64,000 bases of DNA from Nemorincola caseinilytica (GCF_039540515.1 NZ_BAABFA010000014.1:62001-126000), one strand, 5' to 3'. Positions 16,770 to 25,866 are shown, numbered from the stretch's first letter. Program-made: numbers and translations. The notes: generated by a model not told the origin, from the sequence alone.

Positions 16770-18641
16770 ATGCAGGAAAGGAAGATTCTGGGTATTTCGT
16801 GTTTCTATCACGACTCGGCAGCGGCGCTGACCGTGGGCGGGCGAATAATAGCCGCTGCCCAGGAAGAGCGCTTTACGCGCGAGAAACATACGGCGGCATT
16901 TCCTGCGAACGCCATACGGTACTGCCTGGAAGAGGCAGGGCTGAGGATAGATGAACTGGATGCAGTGGTATTCTACGATAAACCGCTGCTGAAATTGGAG
17001 CGGCTGCTGCAGACCTACTATGCCTTTGCACCAAGGGGGCTGTTGTCCTTCCTGAGGGCGATACCGGTATGGCTAAGGGAAAAGATATTTCTGAAGAAGC
17101 TCATTCGCGATGGGCTGGAGGAGGTAGAGCCTTATGACAGGAAGCAGCTAAAGCTACTGTTCACAGAGCATCATTTGTCTCATGCGGCCAGTGCATTCTT
17201 TCCATCGCCCTACGAACGAGCGGCCATACTGACCATAGATGGGGTGGGCGAATGGTGTACGGCATCGATAGGCGTGGGAGAAGGGAACAGGATACGCATA
17301 GTGAGAGAAATGGAGTTCCCGCACTCGGTGGGGTTGCTGTACAGCGCATTTACCTACTACCTGGGCTTTGCGGTGAATGGTGGAGAGTACAAGCTGATGG
17401 GGCTGGCGCCCTATGGCGACCCGGGAGCAGAGCGCACGGTGCAGTACATGGATACGATAAAGAAGCGGCTGGTGGATGTAAAGGAAGATGGATCGGTATG
17501 GATGGACCAGGGGTATTTTAGCTATGCCACCGGCCTGCGTATGGCCAGAGAGGATGAATGGGAGCGCCTATTCGGATTTCCCAGGAGGGAGGAAGATGCG
17601 GCCATAGAGCAACACCATTGCGACCTGGCCCTGGCCATACAAACGGTGACAGAGGAGATAGTGATAAAGATGGCCCGAGAGGTAAAGAGAATAACAGGAG
17701 CTGACGACCTATGCATGGCAGGTGGTGTGGCGCTGAACTGTGTGGCCAATGGCAAGCTGCTGCGAGAGGGGATATTCAGCAAGATATATGTGCAGCCCGC
17801 GGCGGGCGATGCAGGTGGTGCATTGGGCGCTGCGCTGGCAGCAGCACATATGTACTATGAGGAGCCACGCATGGCCGATGGTGTGAACGACCAGATGAAC
17901 GGCAGCTACCTGGGGCCGCAGTATAGCGATAAGGAGGTGATGCAGATGAACAGGAGAGAGAGGGCTGTATACAAACGCTATGATAACTTTGAGAACCTGA
18001 CCGCTGATGTAGCGGCGAGACTGGCCAATGGAGAAGTAGTAGGCTGGTACCAGGGGCGAATGGAATATGGGCCGAGGGCACTGGGCAACCGCAGCATACT
18101 TGCAGATGCCCGCGATCCGGAAATGCAAAAGCGGCTGAACCTAAGGATAAAAAACAGGGAGGGCTTCAGGCCGTTCGCGCCGGCGGTGCTGGTAGAGGAT
18201 GCCACAGAGTACTTTGAGCTGGAGACGGATTCGTCCTATATGCTGATGGTGGCACAGGTAAGGAGAGATAGGTGTGTACCGCTGCCGGAGGGCTTTCATG
18301 GGCTGCCGCTGTGGGATAAACTGTACCAAAAGCGCAGCGATATACAGGCGGTGACGCATGTGGATGGGTCGGCAAGGATACAGACGGTGCATAGGGGTAC
18401 GAACGAAAGGTACCGGCAACTGATAAACGCCTTTAAGCAACTAACGGGATACGGGTTGCTGGTGAACACGAGCTTCAATGTGCGGGACGAACCGGTGGTG
18501 TGTACGCCCTACGATGCGTACCGCTGTTTTATGGCCACTGATATGGATGTGCTGGTGATGAACGAATATGTATACCTGAAAAGCGAGCAGCCCGAAAGGG
18601 ACAATAAGGACAAATGGAAAAGTATGATAGCAACTATATAA
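16770..18641 (+). CDS. NodU/CmcH-type carbamoyltransferase
   Basis: This 623-residue protein has two domains. The N-terminal Kae1/YgjD-like, ASKHA-fold domain (residues 1-380) contains GISCFYHDSAAAL near residue 8, the metal-binding HHLSHAASAF near residue 132, DGVGEW near residue 157, and AGGVALNCVANGKL near residue 315. The C-terminal carbamoyltransferase domain has YGPRALGNRSILADAR near residue 432 and VNTSFNVRDEPVVCTP near residue 565. Family members carbamoylate hydroxyls of Nod factors, cephems, saxitoxin or surface glycans using carbamoyl phosphate. It is followed by DUF5989 and SxtJ-like genes, a conserved trio. The acceptor is unknown; a surface polysaccharide or lipid is a reasonable inference. 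Confidence 0.92.
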   Translation: MQERKILGISCFYHDSAAALTVGGRIIAAAQEERFTREKHTAAFPANAIRYCLEEAGLRIDELDAVVFYDKPLLKLERLLQTYYAFAPRGLLSFLRAIPVWLREKIFLKKLIRDGLEEVEPYDRKQLKLLFTEHHLSHAASAFFPSPYERAAILTIDGVGEWCTASIGVGEGNRIRIVREMEFPHSVGLLYSAFTYYLGFAVNGGEYKLMGLAPYGDPGAERTVQYMDTIKKRLVDVKEDGSVWMDQGYFSYATGLRMAREDEWERLFGFPRREEDAAIEQHHCDLALAIQTVTEEIVIKMAREVKRITGADDLCMAGGVALNCVANGKLLREGIFSKIYVQPAAGDAGGALGAALAAAHMYYEEPRMADGVNDQMNGSYLGPQYSDKEVMQMNRRERAVYKRYDNFENLTADVAARLANGEVVGWYQGRMEYGPRALGNRSILADARDPEMQKRLNLRIKNREGFRPFAPAVLVEDATEYFELETDSSYMLMVAQVRRDRCVPLPEGFHGLPLWDKLYQKRSDIQAVTHVDGSARIQTVHRGTNERYRQLINAFKQLTGYGLLVNTSFNVRDEPVVCTPYDAYRCFMATDMDVLVMNEYVYLKSEQPERDNKDKWKSMIATI

Positions 18642-18651
18642 ACGCTGGCAA

Positions 18652-18801
18652 ATGGAGTTTCTGAAAGACATATGGCTCTTTATGAGAGCACGCAAAAAGT
18701 ACTGGCTGGCACCGATGATAGCAGTATTGCTGCTGCTGGGTGTGATACTGGTATTTGGCGGAGGCTCGGCTATAGCGCCATTCATTTATACATTGTTCTG
18801 A
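18652..18801 (+). CDS. DUF5989 small membrane protein
   Basis: A 49-residue protein with one hydrophobic helix starts MEFLKDIWLFMRARKKYW and ends SAIAPFIYTLF, the pattern of the DUF5989 family found next to carbamoyltransferases. It lies 10 bases after the carbamoyltransferase stop and 1 base before the SxtJ-like start, so all three form one operon. It is probably a membrane anchor or scaffold for the modification; no enzymatic role is known. Confidence 0.82.
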   Translation: MEFLKDIWLFMRARKKYWLAPMIAVLLLLGVILVFGGGSAIAPFIYTLF

Positions 18802-18802
18802 T

Positions 18803-19171
18803 ATGGTAAAGAACACGAAACAAGAAACAGCCAGGGCCATACTTACTATAACTGTAGGGCTGCTGGTGGTATACGTCATGTCCGGAATGCAGTGGGCGCT
18901 GGTAACGGCGGTTGTAGTGGGATGTGTGGGTGTTCTGTCGCCCTACCTTAGCAGGAAGATAGAGTGGGTATGGATGCAACTGGCAGGTGTGCTAGGGAAG
19001 ATAATGCCCAATGCATTGCTGACGGCGGTGTTCTACCTGGTATTGCTACCTATAGCGTTGCTGTCGCGCATGGGTGGTAAGGATCCGCTGAGGTTGAAGA
19101 ACAGGGATAAAAGCACCTTTAAGGAATGCAATAAGGAGTTCGATAAGGTGTCTTTCGAGCAGCCGTGGTAG
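18803..19171 (+). CDS. SxtJ-family membrane protein
   Basis: The 122-residue product has an N-terminal pair of hydrophobic helices (about residues 12-50) and a third near residues 72-90, then a charged tail with GKDPLRLKNRDKSTF, typical of SxtJ-like proteins. These accompany carbamoyltransferases in saxitoxin-like and many unrelated clusters; their function is not established. It is the last gene of the carbamoyltransferase operon and converges on the ABC exporter gene, with one base between the stops. Confidence 0.78.
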   Translation: MVKNTKQETARAILTITVGLLVVYVMSGMQWALVTAVVVGCVGVLSPYLSRKIEWVWMQLAGVLGKIMPNALLTAVFYLVLLPIALLSRMGGKDPLRLKNRDKSTFKECNKEFDKVSFEQPW

Positions 19172-19172
19172 G

Positions 19173-20972
19173 CTATTTTACCTGCTGCATCTCTACCAGC
19201 TTTTTATAGATACCATTGGCGGCCAGCAGGGTGGCATGTGTGCCACGCTCGGCTATGCGGCCTTTCTCCAGCACTATTATCTCATCGGCATGCTGCACTG
19301 TAGAAAGGCGATGCGCTATGACAATGCAGGTACGGTTCTGCATCAGCTTATTGATGGCTTCCTGTACCAGGCGCTCGCTCTCGGTATCGAGAGATGAGGT
19401 GGCCTCATCGAGTATGAGGATGGGCGGGTTCTTCAGCACTGCACGGGCTATGGTGATGCGCTGGCGCTCGCCACCACTGAGGCGTGCACCACGGTCGCCG
19501 GCCACGGTATCATAGCCTTCGCTTTTCTGCAGTATGAATTTATCGGCATGGGCTATGCGTGCGGCCTCTTCCACGCGCTCTTTGGTAGCGCCACCGGTAC
19601 CGAGGGTGATGTTGTTGTAGAGCGTATCGTTGAAGAGGATGGGATCCTGGCTTACGACACCTATGAGGCGGCGCAGGTCGTCGATCTTGCAGTCGCGGAT
19701 GTCTGTGCCGTCTATCAGTATCTCGCCACTTGTCACATCGTGAAAGCGGGGTATGAGATCGGCAAGGGTAGATTTGCCGGCACCTGAGGAACCTACGAGG
19801 GCCACGGTCTTGCCCTTGGGTATAGTAAGGTCTATGTCCTGCAGCACGGTACGCTCGCCATAGGCGAAATGCACATTGCGGAGGGTAATGTTGTTATCGA
19901 AGGCGGGCAGGTGCTTTGCATTGGCTTTCTCCGTGATGGTGTTGGGTACAGAGAGCAGGTGCTCTATACGGTCTAGTGCAGCGGTACCTTTCTGTACATT
20001 GCTGAACGCACCGGAGAGATTTTTGAAAGGCGCTATGAGCATCCAGAAGGCGCCTATATAAGTAATGAATACCGGCCCGGTGAAGCCTGTGCCGGCAAAT
20101 ACCATACGGCCCCCCAGCCAGAGGATGACGGCGGCCACTATAATGCCCATCGTTTCGGACATGGGGGAGGCAAGTTCTTTTCGCGCAGCTATAAAGTTGC
20201 GTGTGCGGAAGAGCATATTATTGAGCCGGGTGAAGCGTAGGCGCTGGTGCGTCTCGGCTCCGAAGGCTTTGATAACGCGCATGCCTGCCAGCGATTCGTC
20301 TATCACACCCATCATATTGCCCAGGTGCTCTTGTGCTGCATTGGAAGACCGGCGCAGCGACTTGCTGATGCGCCCAATGATGAAACCTGCCACGGGCAGG
20401 AACACAAGCAGTACCAGTGTGAGCTGATAATTGACCCACACCATATAGGAGATATAAAAAATGATGGAAAGCGGCTCGCGAATGAATACCTCCAGCACGC
20501 TCATGATGGAAAGCTCTACCTCGTTGATGTCGTTGGTCATGCGCGACATGAGGTCGCCTTTGCGCTCTTCGGTAAAGAAGCCAATGGGCAGCGACATGGT
20601 CTTGTCGAAGAGATCGGTGCGCAGCTTGCGAAGGATATTATTGCGAATGGGATTGAGGATGTATACTGCCAGGTAAAGGAAGACATTCTTTAGCAGGGTA
20701 AGCAGCACTACGGCAATGCATACATATGTGAGCGCTGTGAGCCGGTCGTGGCGCAATACAATGTCGTTGATGTAGTTTATGGCTATATCAGCAGGACCCG
20801 ATACCGCATTCTTTGCCGGTGGCGCGGCCTGGAACAATACCTGCAGTACGGGGCCTACCATGATCATGGTGGCCAATCCGAAGGGAATGCCCAGCAGATT
20901 TGCAGTGAAGTATAGCGCGATCTTGCCTTTTTGGTCTGCGAGGTATGCTAACAGCCTTGATATTCTTTTCAT
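19173..20972 (-). CDS. MsbA-like ABC exporter (fused permease-ATPase)
   Basis: This 599-residue half-transporter has a six-helix type I exporter domain (about residues 15-330) and a C-terminal nucleotide-binding domain. The latter carries Walker A GSSGAGKST near residue 387, a Q-loop near residue 430, the ABC signature LSGGERQR near residue 491, Walker B ILILDEATSSLD near residue 512, and the switch His in IVIAHRLSTV near residue 545. It would act as a homodimer. Lipid A-core flipping (MsbA role) is plausible given one family member per chromosome is essential, but a multidrug or polysaccharide role cannot be excluded. Confidence 0.9.
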   Translation of the reverse strand: MKRISRLLAYLADQKGKIALYFTANLLGIPFGLATMIMVGPVLQVLFQAAPPAKNAVSGPADIAINYINDIVLRHDRLTALTYVCIAVVLLTLLKNVFLYLAVYILNPIRNNILRKLRTDLFDKTMSLPIGFFTEERKGDLMSRMTNDINEVELSIMSVLEVFIREPLSIIFYISYMVWVNYQLTLVLLVFLPVAGFIIGRISKSLRRSSNAAQEHLGNMMGVIDESLAGMRVIKAFGAETHQRLRFTRLNNMLFRTRNFIAARKELASPMSETMGIIVAAVILWLGGRMVFAGTGFTGPVFITYIGAFWMLIAPFKNLSGAFSNVQKGTAALDRIEHLLSVPNTITEKANAKHLPAFDNNITLRNVHFAYGERTVLQDIDLTIPKGKTVALVGSSGAGKSTLADLIPRFHDVTSGEILIDGTDIRDCKIDDLRRLIGVVSQDPILFNDTLYNNITLGTGGATKERVEEAARIAHADKFILQKSEGYDTVAGDRGARLSGGERQRITIARAVLKNPPILILDEATSSLDTESERLVQEAINKLMQNRTCIVIAHRLSTVQHADEIIVLEKGRIAERGTHATLLAANGIYKKLVEMQQVK

Positions 20973-20982
20973 TACGGTGCGG

Positions 20983-20990
20983 CAAAATTA
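20983..20990 (-). promoter_or_regulatory. TAnnTTTG promoter motif of the ABC exporter gene
   Basis: TAATTTTG on the minus strand ends 10 bases before the ATG at 20972, implying a very short leader. Confidence 0.6.
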
Positions 20991-21077
20991 CGCTTAATAC
21001 CCATAGGGATATGTTAGAATTGTGGACGGAACGCCCTGGGTATAACGCTTGTGACCGTGGAATAGTATGGGAAGTGG

Positions 21078-21647
21078 TCAATTGAGATGTATCACATCGT
21101 ACTCGGGGTCAGAGATACGCTCCAGGGCAAAGATGAAACGCACCTGCTCTGTAAGCTCCTGCAGGCGTTTGATGGGTAGTACTACAGAGGTAGTAAAAAG
21201 ATTGACCGAAAGCCCCTGTTCGTTGTGGTGGGCGAACTGGAGGGTGCCACTGTCTACGCCGGAGCGCTGGCCGCGCTCTTTTATGGTATAGTGCAGGTCT
21301 TTGAAGGGCAATACCTTTAGCTGGGTTGTGAAAAAGCCGTAGTTGCGGCGGTAAGAGAGGCTTTTGGTATTGATGATGACGAACTCGCGGCCGAAGAGGT
21401 TCCAAAGAGTGAGCCTCCCCAGGGTGATGGCATAGAAGAGCGGCAAAAAGATATATATGGCAAAAAGAGAAAGCCGGGGCAACCCCTCGCCCCATACCGA
21501 ATATACTATAAGACCATATATAGCGAAGGCGAAGATATTGGCAAACAACAAGGATATTCTGACCGTTCTGTCCGGCCGAATGGCGCTATCCAGGTACACG
21601 CATGCCCCATCATTCGTTATCTCTGCCGTGTTTTTCATAGCAGGCAT
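21078..21647 (-). CDS. Two-helix membrane protein with PH-like domain, function unknown
   Basis: The 189-residue product has two hydrophobic helices (about residues 28-50 and 58-78). These are followed by a domain of beta-strand character (FVIINTKSLSYRRNYGFF, then KVLPFKDLHYTIKE) that resembles the bacterial PH-like domains of small membrane proteins. No catalytic motif is seen. It sits between glmM and the ABC exporter gene on the same strand; a 33-base gap to glmM suggests co-transcription with it. Confidence 0.6.
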   Translation of the reverse strand: MPAMKNTAEITNDGACVYLDSAIRPDRTVRISLLFANIFAFAIYGLIVYSVWGEGLPRLSLFAIYIFLPLFYAITLGRLTLWNLFGREFVIINTKSLSYRRNYGFFTTQLKVLPFKDLHYTIKERGQRSGVDSGTLQFAHHNEQGLSVNLFTTSVVLPIKRLQELTEQVRFIFALERISDPEYDVIHLN

Positions 21648-21680
21648 GGTTTTAAGGTCCCGTATGTAATGCTCCTCCCT

Positions 21681-23075
21681 TTACTCGGCCTTCATCAGCA
21701 TCATCTCGCGTATATCGGCCATAATGCGCTTGGCTATATTATTGGCCGTGGTCTCTGAACCACTTTCGGAGTAGATGCGTATGATAGGCTCTGTATTGGA
21801 TGTGCGGAGGTGTACCCAATCGTTATCGAAGTCTATGCGCAGGCCATCTTCTGTATTGATGGGCTGCTTCTTGTATTTTGCCTTTATCTGCTCGAAGATA
21901 TGCTTCACGTTCACGTCCTCGTCCAGCTCTATCTTGTTCTTCGATATAAAATAATCGGGATAGGTACTGCGTAGCGCCTTGGTGGTCTTGCCCGACCGGG
22001 CAAGATGTGTAAGGAAGAGGCCTATACCTATAAGCGCATCACGGCCATAGTGCAGTTCGGGCACTATGACGCCTCCATTACCTTCACCACCTATCACTGC
22101 GTTCACCTCCTTCATCTTGCGTACCACGTTCACCTCGCCTACTGCGCTGGGGTAGTACTGGCCGCCGTGTTTCTCGGTCACATCGCGCAGGGCGCGGGTA
22201 GATGAGAGGTTGGAGACCGTATTGCCCTTTTTCTGAGACAGTATATAGTCGGCAATGGCTACGAGGGTATACTCTTCGCCAAAGAGGCTGCCATCCTCAC
22301 ATACGAAGCAAAGCCTGTCCACATCGGGGTCTATGGCTATACCCAGCGATGCGTTCTGCTTCTTTACCGTGGCGCAAAGCTCTATAAGGTTCTCTGGCAG
22401 CGGCTCGGGGTTGTGTGCGAACTTGCCCGTCACCTCTTCGTTTATCACCAGTACTTCCTGCACGCCAAGGGCCTTGAGGAGGGGTGGTACCGATATGGCG
22501 CCGGTAGAGTTGACAGCATCTACCACTACTTTGAAATTCTTTTTGCGTATAGCTTCTACATCCACCAGGGGGTGGCGCAGTATAATGTCTATGTGCTGCT
22601 GTATATAGGTATCGTTGTGAGTGAGGACGCCCAGCTTGTTCACCTCGGCATAGCGGATATCGCCCTGCTCTGCGAAGTCGAGTATCCACTGGCCGGCGGC
22701 AGCGTCTATGAACTCGCCATCCTTGTTCAGCAGTTTCAGCGCATTCCACTCTTTGGGGTTGTGGCTGGCAGTGATGATGATACCGCCTGCGGCATCTTCC
22801 ATTTTCACGGCCATCTCTACCGTAGGTGTGGTGCTGAGGCCCAGGTCTACAACTGTACAACCTATGCCCTGCAGGGTAGCGGCCACGAGGTCGCGCACCA
22901 TGCCGCCAGATATACGGCCATCACGGCCTATGATTATCTTTTTATTGTCGCCCTGCTGTGCTATCCATGCACCGTAAGCAGTGGTGAATTTGACGATATC
23001 TATCGGGGTAAGGCTTTTACCGGGTACCCCGCCAATGGTGCCGCGTATGCCTGAAATGGATCGAATTAAAGCCAT
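21681..23075 (-). CDS. glmM: Phosphoglucosamine mutase / phosphohexomutase
   Basis: This 464-residue alpha-D-phosphohexomutase has the four family signatures: the phosphoserine loop TASHNPKEWNALK near residue 103, the Mg2+ loop DPDVDRL near residue 248, a sugar-binding loop GGEGNGGVI near residue 335, and the phosphate-binding RTSNTEPIIRI near residue 422. GlmM converts glucosamine-6-phosphate to glucosamine-1-phosphate for UDP-GlcNAc synthesis. Phosphomannomutase activity is the alternative, but the N-terminal IRSISGIRGTIGG matches proteins assigned as GlmM in Bacteroidota. Confidence 0.85.
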   Translation of the reverse strand: MALIRSISGIRGTIGGVPGKSLTPIDIVKFTTAYGAWIAQQGDNKKIIIGRDGRISGGMVRDLVAATLQGIGCTVVDLGLSTTPTVEMAVKMEDAAGGIIITASHNPKEWNALKLLNKDGEFIDAAAGQWILDFAEQGDIRYAEVNKLGVLTHNDTYIQQHIDIILRHPLVDVEAIRKKNFKVVVDAVNSTGAISVPPLLKALGVQEVLVINEEVTGKFAHNPEPLPENLIELCATVKKQNASLGIAIDPDVDRLCFVCEDGSLFGEEYTLVAIADYILSQKKGNTVSNLSSTRALRDVTEKHGGQYYPSAVGEVNVVRKMKEVNAVIGGEGNGGVIVPELHYGRDALIGIGLFLTHLARSGKTTKALRSTYPDYFISKNKIELDEDVNVKHIFEQIKAKYKKQPINTEDGLRIDFDNDWVHLRTSNTEPIIRIYSESGSETTANNIAKRIMADIREMMLMKAE

Positions 23076-23251
23076 GGTGATACTTCTCTATGCGAAGATA
23101 AGGATTTCGGGAGTTGGATCGTTATATAGTTATTGACAAATGGTTACAGAATTACCTGATAATTATAGCTTTACCATTGATGCCAAGATAAGAATACATG
23201 ATGAATATGTTTGTAGCGTGTGGCATATACCCGGGAGGGCGCTGCCACGCA

Positions 23252-23833
23252 TCAGGTAGTACGCTCGGTGAGCCATTTGGGTACCGGTGGCGGGGTGTAG
23301 CGCTCCATCATGTCCAGCAGCTCATCGGCCGAGGGGCTGGCAAGCAGGGAGGTATTCACACATTCATCCAGGAAGCCCTCCTGCACCATATTGCTGCACA
23401 GGGCCAGGAGGGCATCGTAAAAGCCATTGATATTGAGCAGGCCTATGGGTTTGCGGTGCAGGCCCAGCTGGCCCCAGGTGAGCATCTCGAAAAGCTCTTC
23501 CATAGTGCCCCAGCCACCGGGCAGGGCTATGACCCCATCGCACAGGCGGTTCATCTGCAGCTTGCGCTCGTGCATGGTATCTACCGATATGAGCTTAGTA
23601 AGGCCGTCGTGCACTATCTCCTTATGTTCCAGGAAACGGGGTATGACACCCGTGACCCTGCCGCCCTGCTGCAGTGCGGCCTCGGCCACGGCGCCCATGA
23701 GGCCTACTTTGGCGCCACCATATACTATACCTATGCCGCGGGAGGCCAGCATGGCGCCGAGATCGAAGGCGGTCTCGCGGTAGAGCTCGTTATAACCCTC
23801 TGAAGAGCCACAGAATACAGCTATATTTTGCAT
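23252..23833 (-). CDS. LOG family protein (TIGR00730), cytokinin riboside 5'-monophosphate phosphoribohydrolase-like
   Basis: From the ATG at 23833 the product is 193 residues. It carries the Rossmann-like start IAVFCGSSEG, GGAKVGLMGAVAEAAL near residue 42, and the LOG motif PGGWGTMEELFEMLTWGQLG near residue 97 (PGGxGTxxE). Family members cleave ribose-5-phosphate from nucleoside monophosphates; bacterial physiological roles are unclear. The start is supported by a promoter motif 24 bases upstream, and residues before it lack family similarity. Confidence 0.88.
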   Translation of the reverse strand: MQNIAVFCGSSEGYNELYRETAFDLGAMLASRGIGIVYGGAKVGLMGAVAEAALQQGGRVTGVIPRFLEHKEIVHDGLTKLISVDTMHERKLQMNRLCDGVIALPGGWGTMEELFEMLTWGQLGLHRKPIGLLNINGFYDALLALCSNMVQEGFLDECVNTSLLASPSADELLDMMERYTPPPVPKWLTERTT

Positions 23834-23857
23834 GGGGCAGGTATTTTGATGAAGGAT

Positions 23858-23865
23858 CAAATGTA
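23858..23865 (-). promoter_or_regulatory. TAnnTTTG promoter motif of the LOG gene
   Basis: TACATTTG on the minus strand ends 24 bases before the ATG at 23833. Exact consensus match. Confidence 0.55.
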
Positions 23866-23945
23866 ATGAATGAGCACCAGCAGGCAATATGGCGGCCGGC
23901 AGATCTAACCATACTTTAATGATACATGTATTTTGCGGCTACCTA

Positions 23946-23976
23946 TTTGTAATGAGGAACGATACCCTTACTTTTG
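23946..23976 (+). promoter_or_regulatory. Full-consensus Bacteroidota promoter of the tRNA-Arg gene
   Basis: TTTG (23946-23949), a 19-base spacer, and TACTTTTG (23969-23976) together match the -33/-7 consensus exactly. The tRNA 5' end lies 29 bases downstream. It is the clearest promoter in the window. Confidence 0.8.
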
Positions 23977-24005
23977 CACCTCCAACGTACGGAACGGTAT
24001 GTTCT

Positions 24006-24080
24006 GGTCTCGTAGTTCAATGGATAGAATAGAAGTTTCCTAAACTTTTGATACAGGTTCGATTCCTGTCGAGACTACCA
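24006..24080 (+). tRNA. tRNA-Arg (anticodon CCT)
   Basis: A 75-base cloverleaf can be drawn by hand. The acceptor stem GGTCTCG pairs with CGAGACT (one G-T pair), then discriminator A and an encoded CCA. The D stem is GTTC/GAAT, the anticodon stem GAAGT/ACTTT with loop TTCCTAA (anticodon CCT, reading AGG), and the T arm ACAGG-TTCGATT-CCTGT. The gene is intact, although an integrated element begins 36 bases past its end and has moved the likely downstream terminator to 53203. Confidence 0.95.
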
Positions 24081-25642
24081 GAGAGGGGAACTGCGGTTTA
24101 TCACCACAGTTCCCCTTATTATTTTCCTCTAAAACCGTTGCCGCGTGGGCAATGTAGCCGAAGGCCATATTTACTTTTCCGGTTCGACACCCGTCTGTTT
24201 TTCGATCATAATATATTCCCTCAGGAAAAACCAAAAATTGCAGTAAGTGCCGGTCTGAATAATCGGCGTAATCCCATGCCAGAGCGAGTTTCGGCGCAAG
24301 CCTGAAAGCTGCATCTATACATTCCTCAAGGTTCGACACCCTTATTCCTACTTTTGACTTCTGCTCGTCTATTTTAGCCCTTTCCTCCAGAAATTTGACC
24401 TTGAATTTCTGAAACATTTCTTGGGATATCTCCTCTAAACATAGCGTTCTTCTAGCCGTTCCAGCTTCTTATCGACGGCTGATAGTTGTTCTTCTATCAC
24501 CTTAAGTGTGTCGTCCTTCTGGTCATTCTGCCGATTGTATTCCGCTATAATTTGTTCCCTGACTAAAGACATGGTTTCTTCATCCACGCCAAAGCAATAT
24601 TTAGAGATAACGTTCTGAAATTTCCGATGAAGCTCTTCTGCCTTTCTATTGCAGCCACATCCCTTCGTGTTGCACTTATAGTAATACTTCTGGTTCTTGT
24701 ATGCCTTATACCCTCTTAGAAAACGACCACAGCTTTCACACTTGTAAAATTGCTTGAGCGCAACATCGTCTATCTCCGAATTGACTTGGTATCCTTGTTT
24801 ACGTTCCGCCATAAGGCCATTCACCTCCAGGAACATTTCTTTAGAGATCATTTTCTCATGATTACCCTCAATAACCTGTCCGTCCAATGCAGTGTGAACC
24901 ATTAGGCCACAATAGAAGGATTGCGAAAGAAAGCTGAGATGCGCTGGTTGCTGATCTTTAACCCTTGTGCAGCTAATCGTTTGATTATTTCTTCGCTTGA
25001 CACCTTTTCATTCGCTTTCCAGTAAAATGCCTTTTTAAGTAGCTTTCCATCCTTATTGAGTACTATTGAACGCTTACCGTTGGTTTTGATGATGTCGTAG
25101 CCAATTGGAGGTGCAGTTGGCCATTCGCCGCGTAGGAGCATTTCCTTCACGCCTGCCATACACTTTTCCCTTCTTTGCTGGTTTTCGTACTCACTAAAGA
25201 TGAATTGAATATTCTGTTGCAAGCTGCCACTGGCAGTTGACGCATCCGTAGGTTGCGTTACGGAACAAACCATTATACCCTGCTTTTTCAATTGCTCGGC
25301 TATATAAATGGCATTTGCACCTGAACGGCTGAACCTATCAACGCTGTAAACAATGATGTGCGATATTTTCTCCCGGCTCTTCTTCAGGAATGACAACATG
25401 TTGTTGAACTCCTTGCGCTCATCTGTCTTGGCGCTTTCATAGGTCCCGCCATAGTAACTCAAGATTTGCAGGTTGCCCTTTTTAGCAAACATTTCACAAG
25501 CTTTCTTCTGTGTGTCCAGACTTAGGTTGTTATCCGCTTGCTCTTTCGTAGAGACACGGGTATAAATAACACAGTTGTTTCCCTTAGCTTTTGTTTTACT
25601 TGTGCCTTTGGCAAAGGTTTTGAAGAGATTTATGTCGCTCAT
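24040..25642 (-). pseudogene. Large serine recombinase, broken by two single-base frame breaks
   Basis: Three consecutive frames make one recombinase. The part from 25642 to 24902 holds the resolvase domain (VIYTRVSTKEQ with the nucleophilic Ser, then YSVDRFSRSGANA) and most of the recombinase domain. The part 24902-24435 holds the rest, a zinc ribbon (CESCG ... CNTKGCGC) and a coiled coil. The part below 24435 holds the C-terminal FPEGIYYDRKT ... RTGKVN motif. At about 24916 one added base restores the family motif NP-FYCGL; at about 24437 one added base restores ERYV-LEEISQEMF. In the integrated state the last frame runs through attL into the tRNA on the opposite strand to 24040. It would drive integration and excision; it is inactive if the breaks are real. 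Confidence 0.85.
24084..24116 (+). other. Inverted repeat after tRNA-Arg with left attachment core (attL)
   Basis: A perfect 10-bp dyad (AGGGGAACTG at 24084-24093, CAGTTCCCCT at 24107-24116) follows the tRNA. The 11 bases 24106-24116 (ACAGTTCCCCT) recur at 53180-53190 at the far end of the AT-rich island, so they are the probable crossover core. Host sequence lies to the left and element sequence to the right. Confidence 0.7.
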
Positions 25643-25866
25643 GTCGCTTTAATATCTTGATTATCAATGTTTAATGCAATTTTCTTGCCAGAATTCCGAC
25701 TTTTAGAAATCACATTATAAATAAACCGGGAATACTTCTTGATCGTATCGATCAAAGCTGCTACCTGGTCATCGGTATAATGCCTGAATTTCTCAAACCG
25801 GCGCACATCTTCCGGTGTAATGTCGTGTGTCCTCTCATACGAATTTACGTTATTCTTTTTCTTCAT
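25639..25866 (-). CDS. Small hypothetical protein coupled to the serine recombinase
   Basis: A 75-residue, charged protein with no recognised domain is predicted mostly helical (ITPEDVRRFEKFRHYTDDQV). Its stop overlaps the recombinase start in an ATGA, so the two are translated together. It may regulate or assist recombination, by position only. Confidence 0.6.
   Translation of the reverse strand: MKKKNNVNSYERTHDITPEDVRRFEKFRHYTDDQVAALIDTIKKYSRFIYNVISKSRNSGKKIALNIDNQDIKAT

Noticed and set aside
24040..24105. Protein tail read antisense through the tRNA as a real C-terminal domain
   Set aside because: The residues come from the tRNA and its hairpin; the element's own stop would lie on the other side of the attachment core. 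Treated as an integration artefact.
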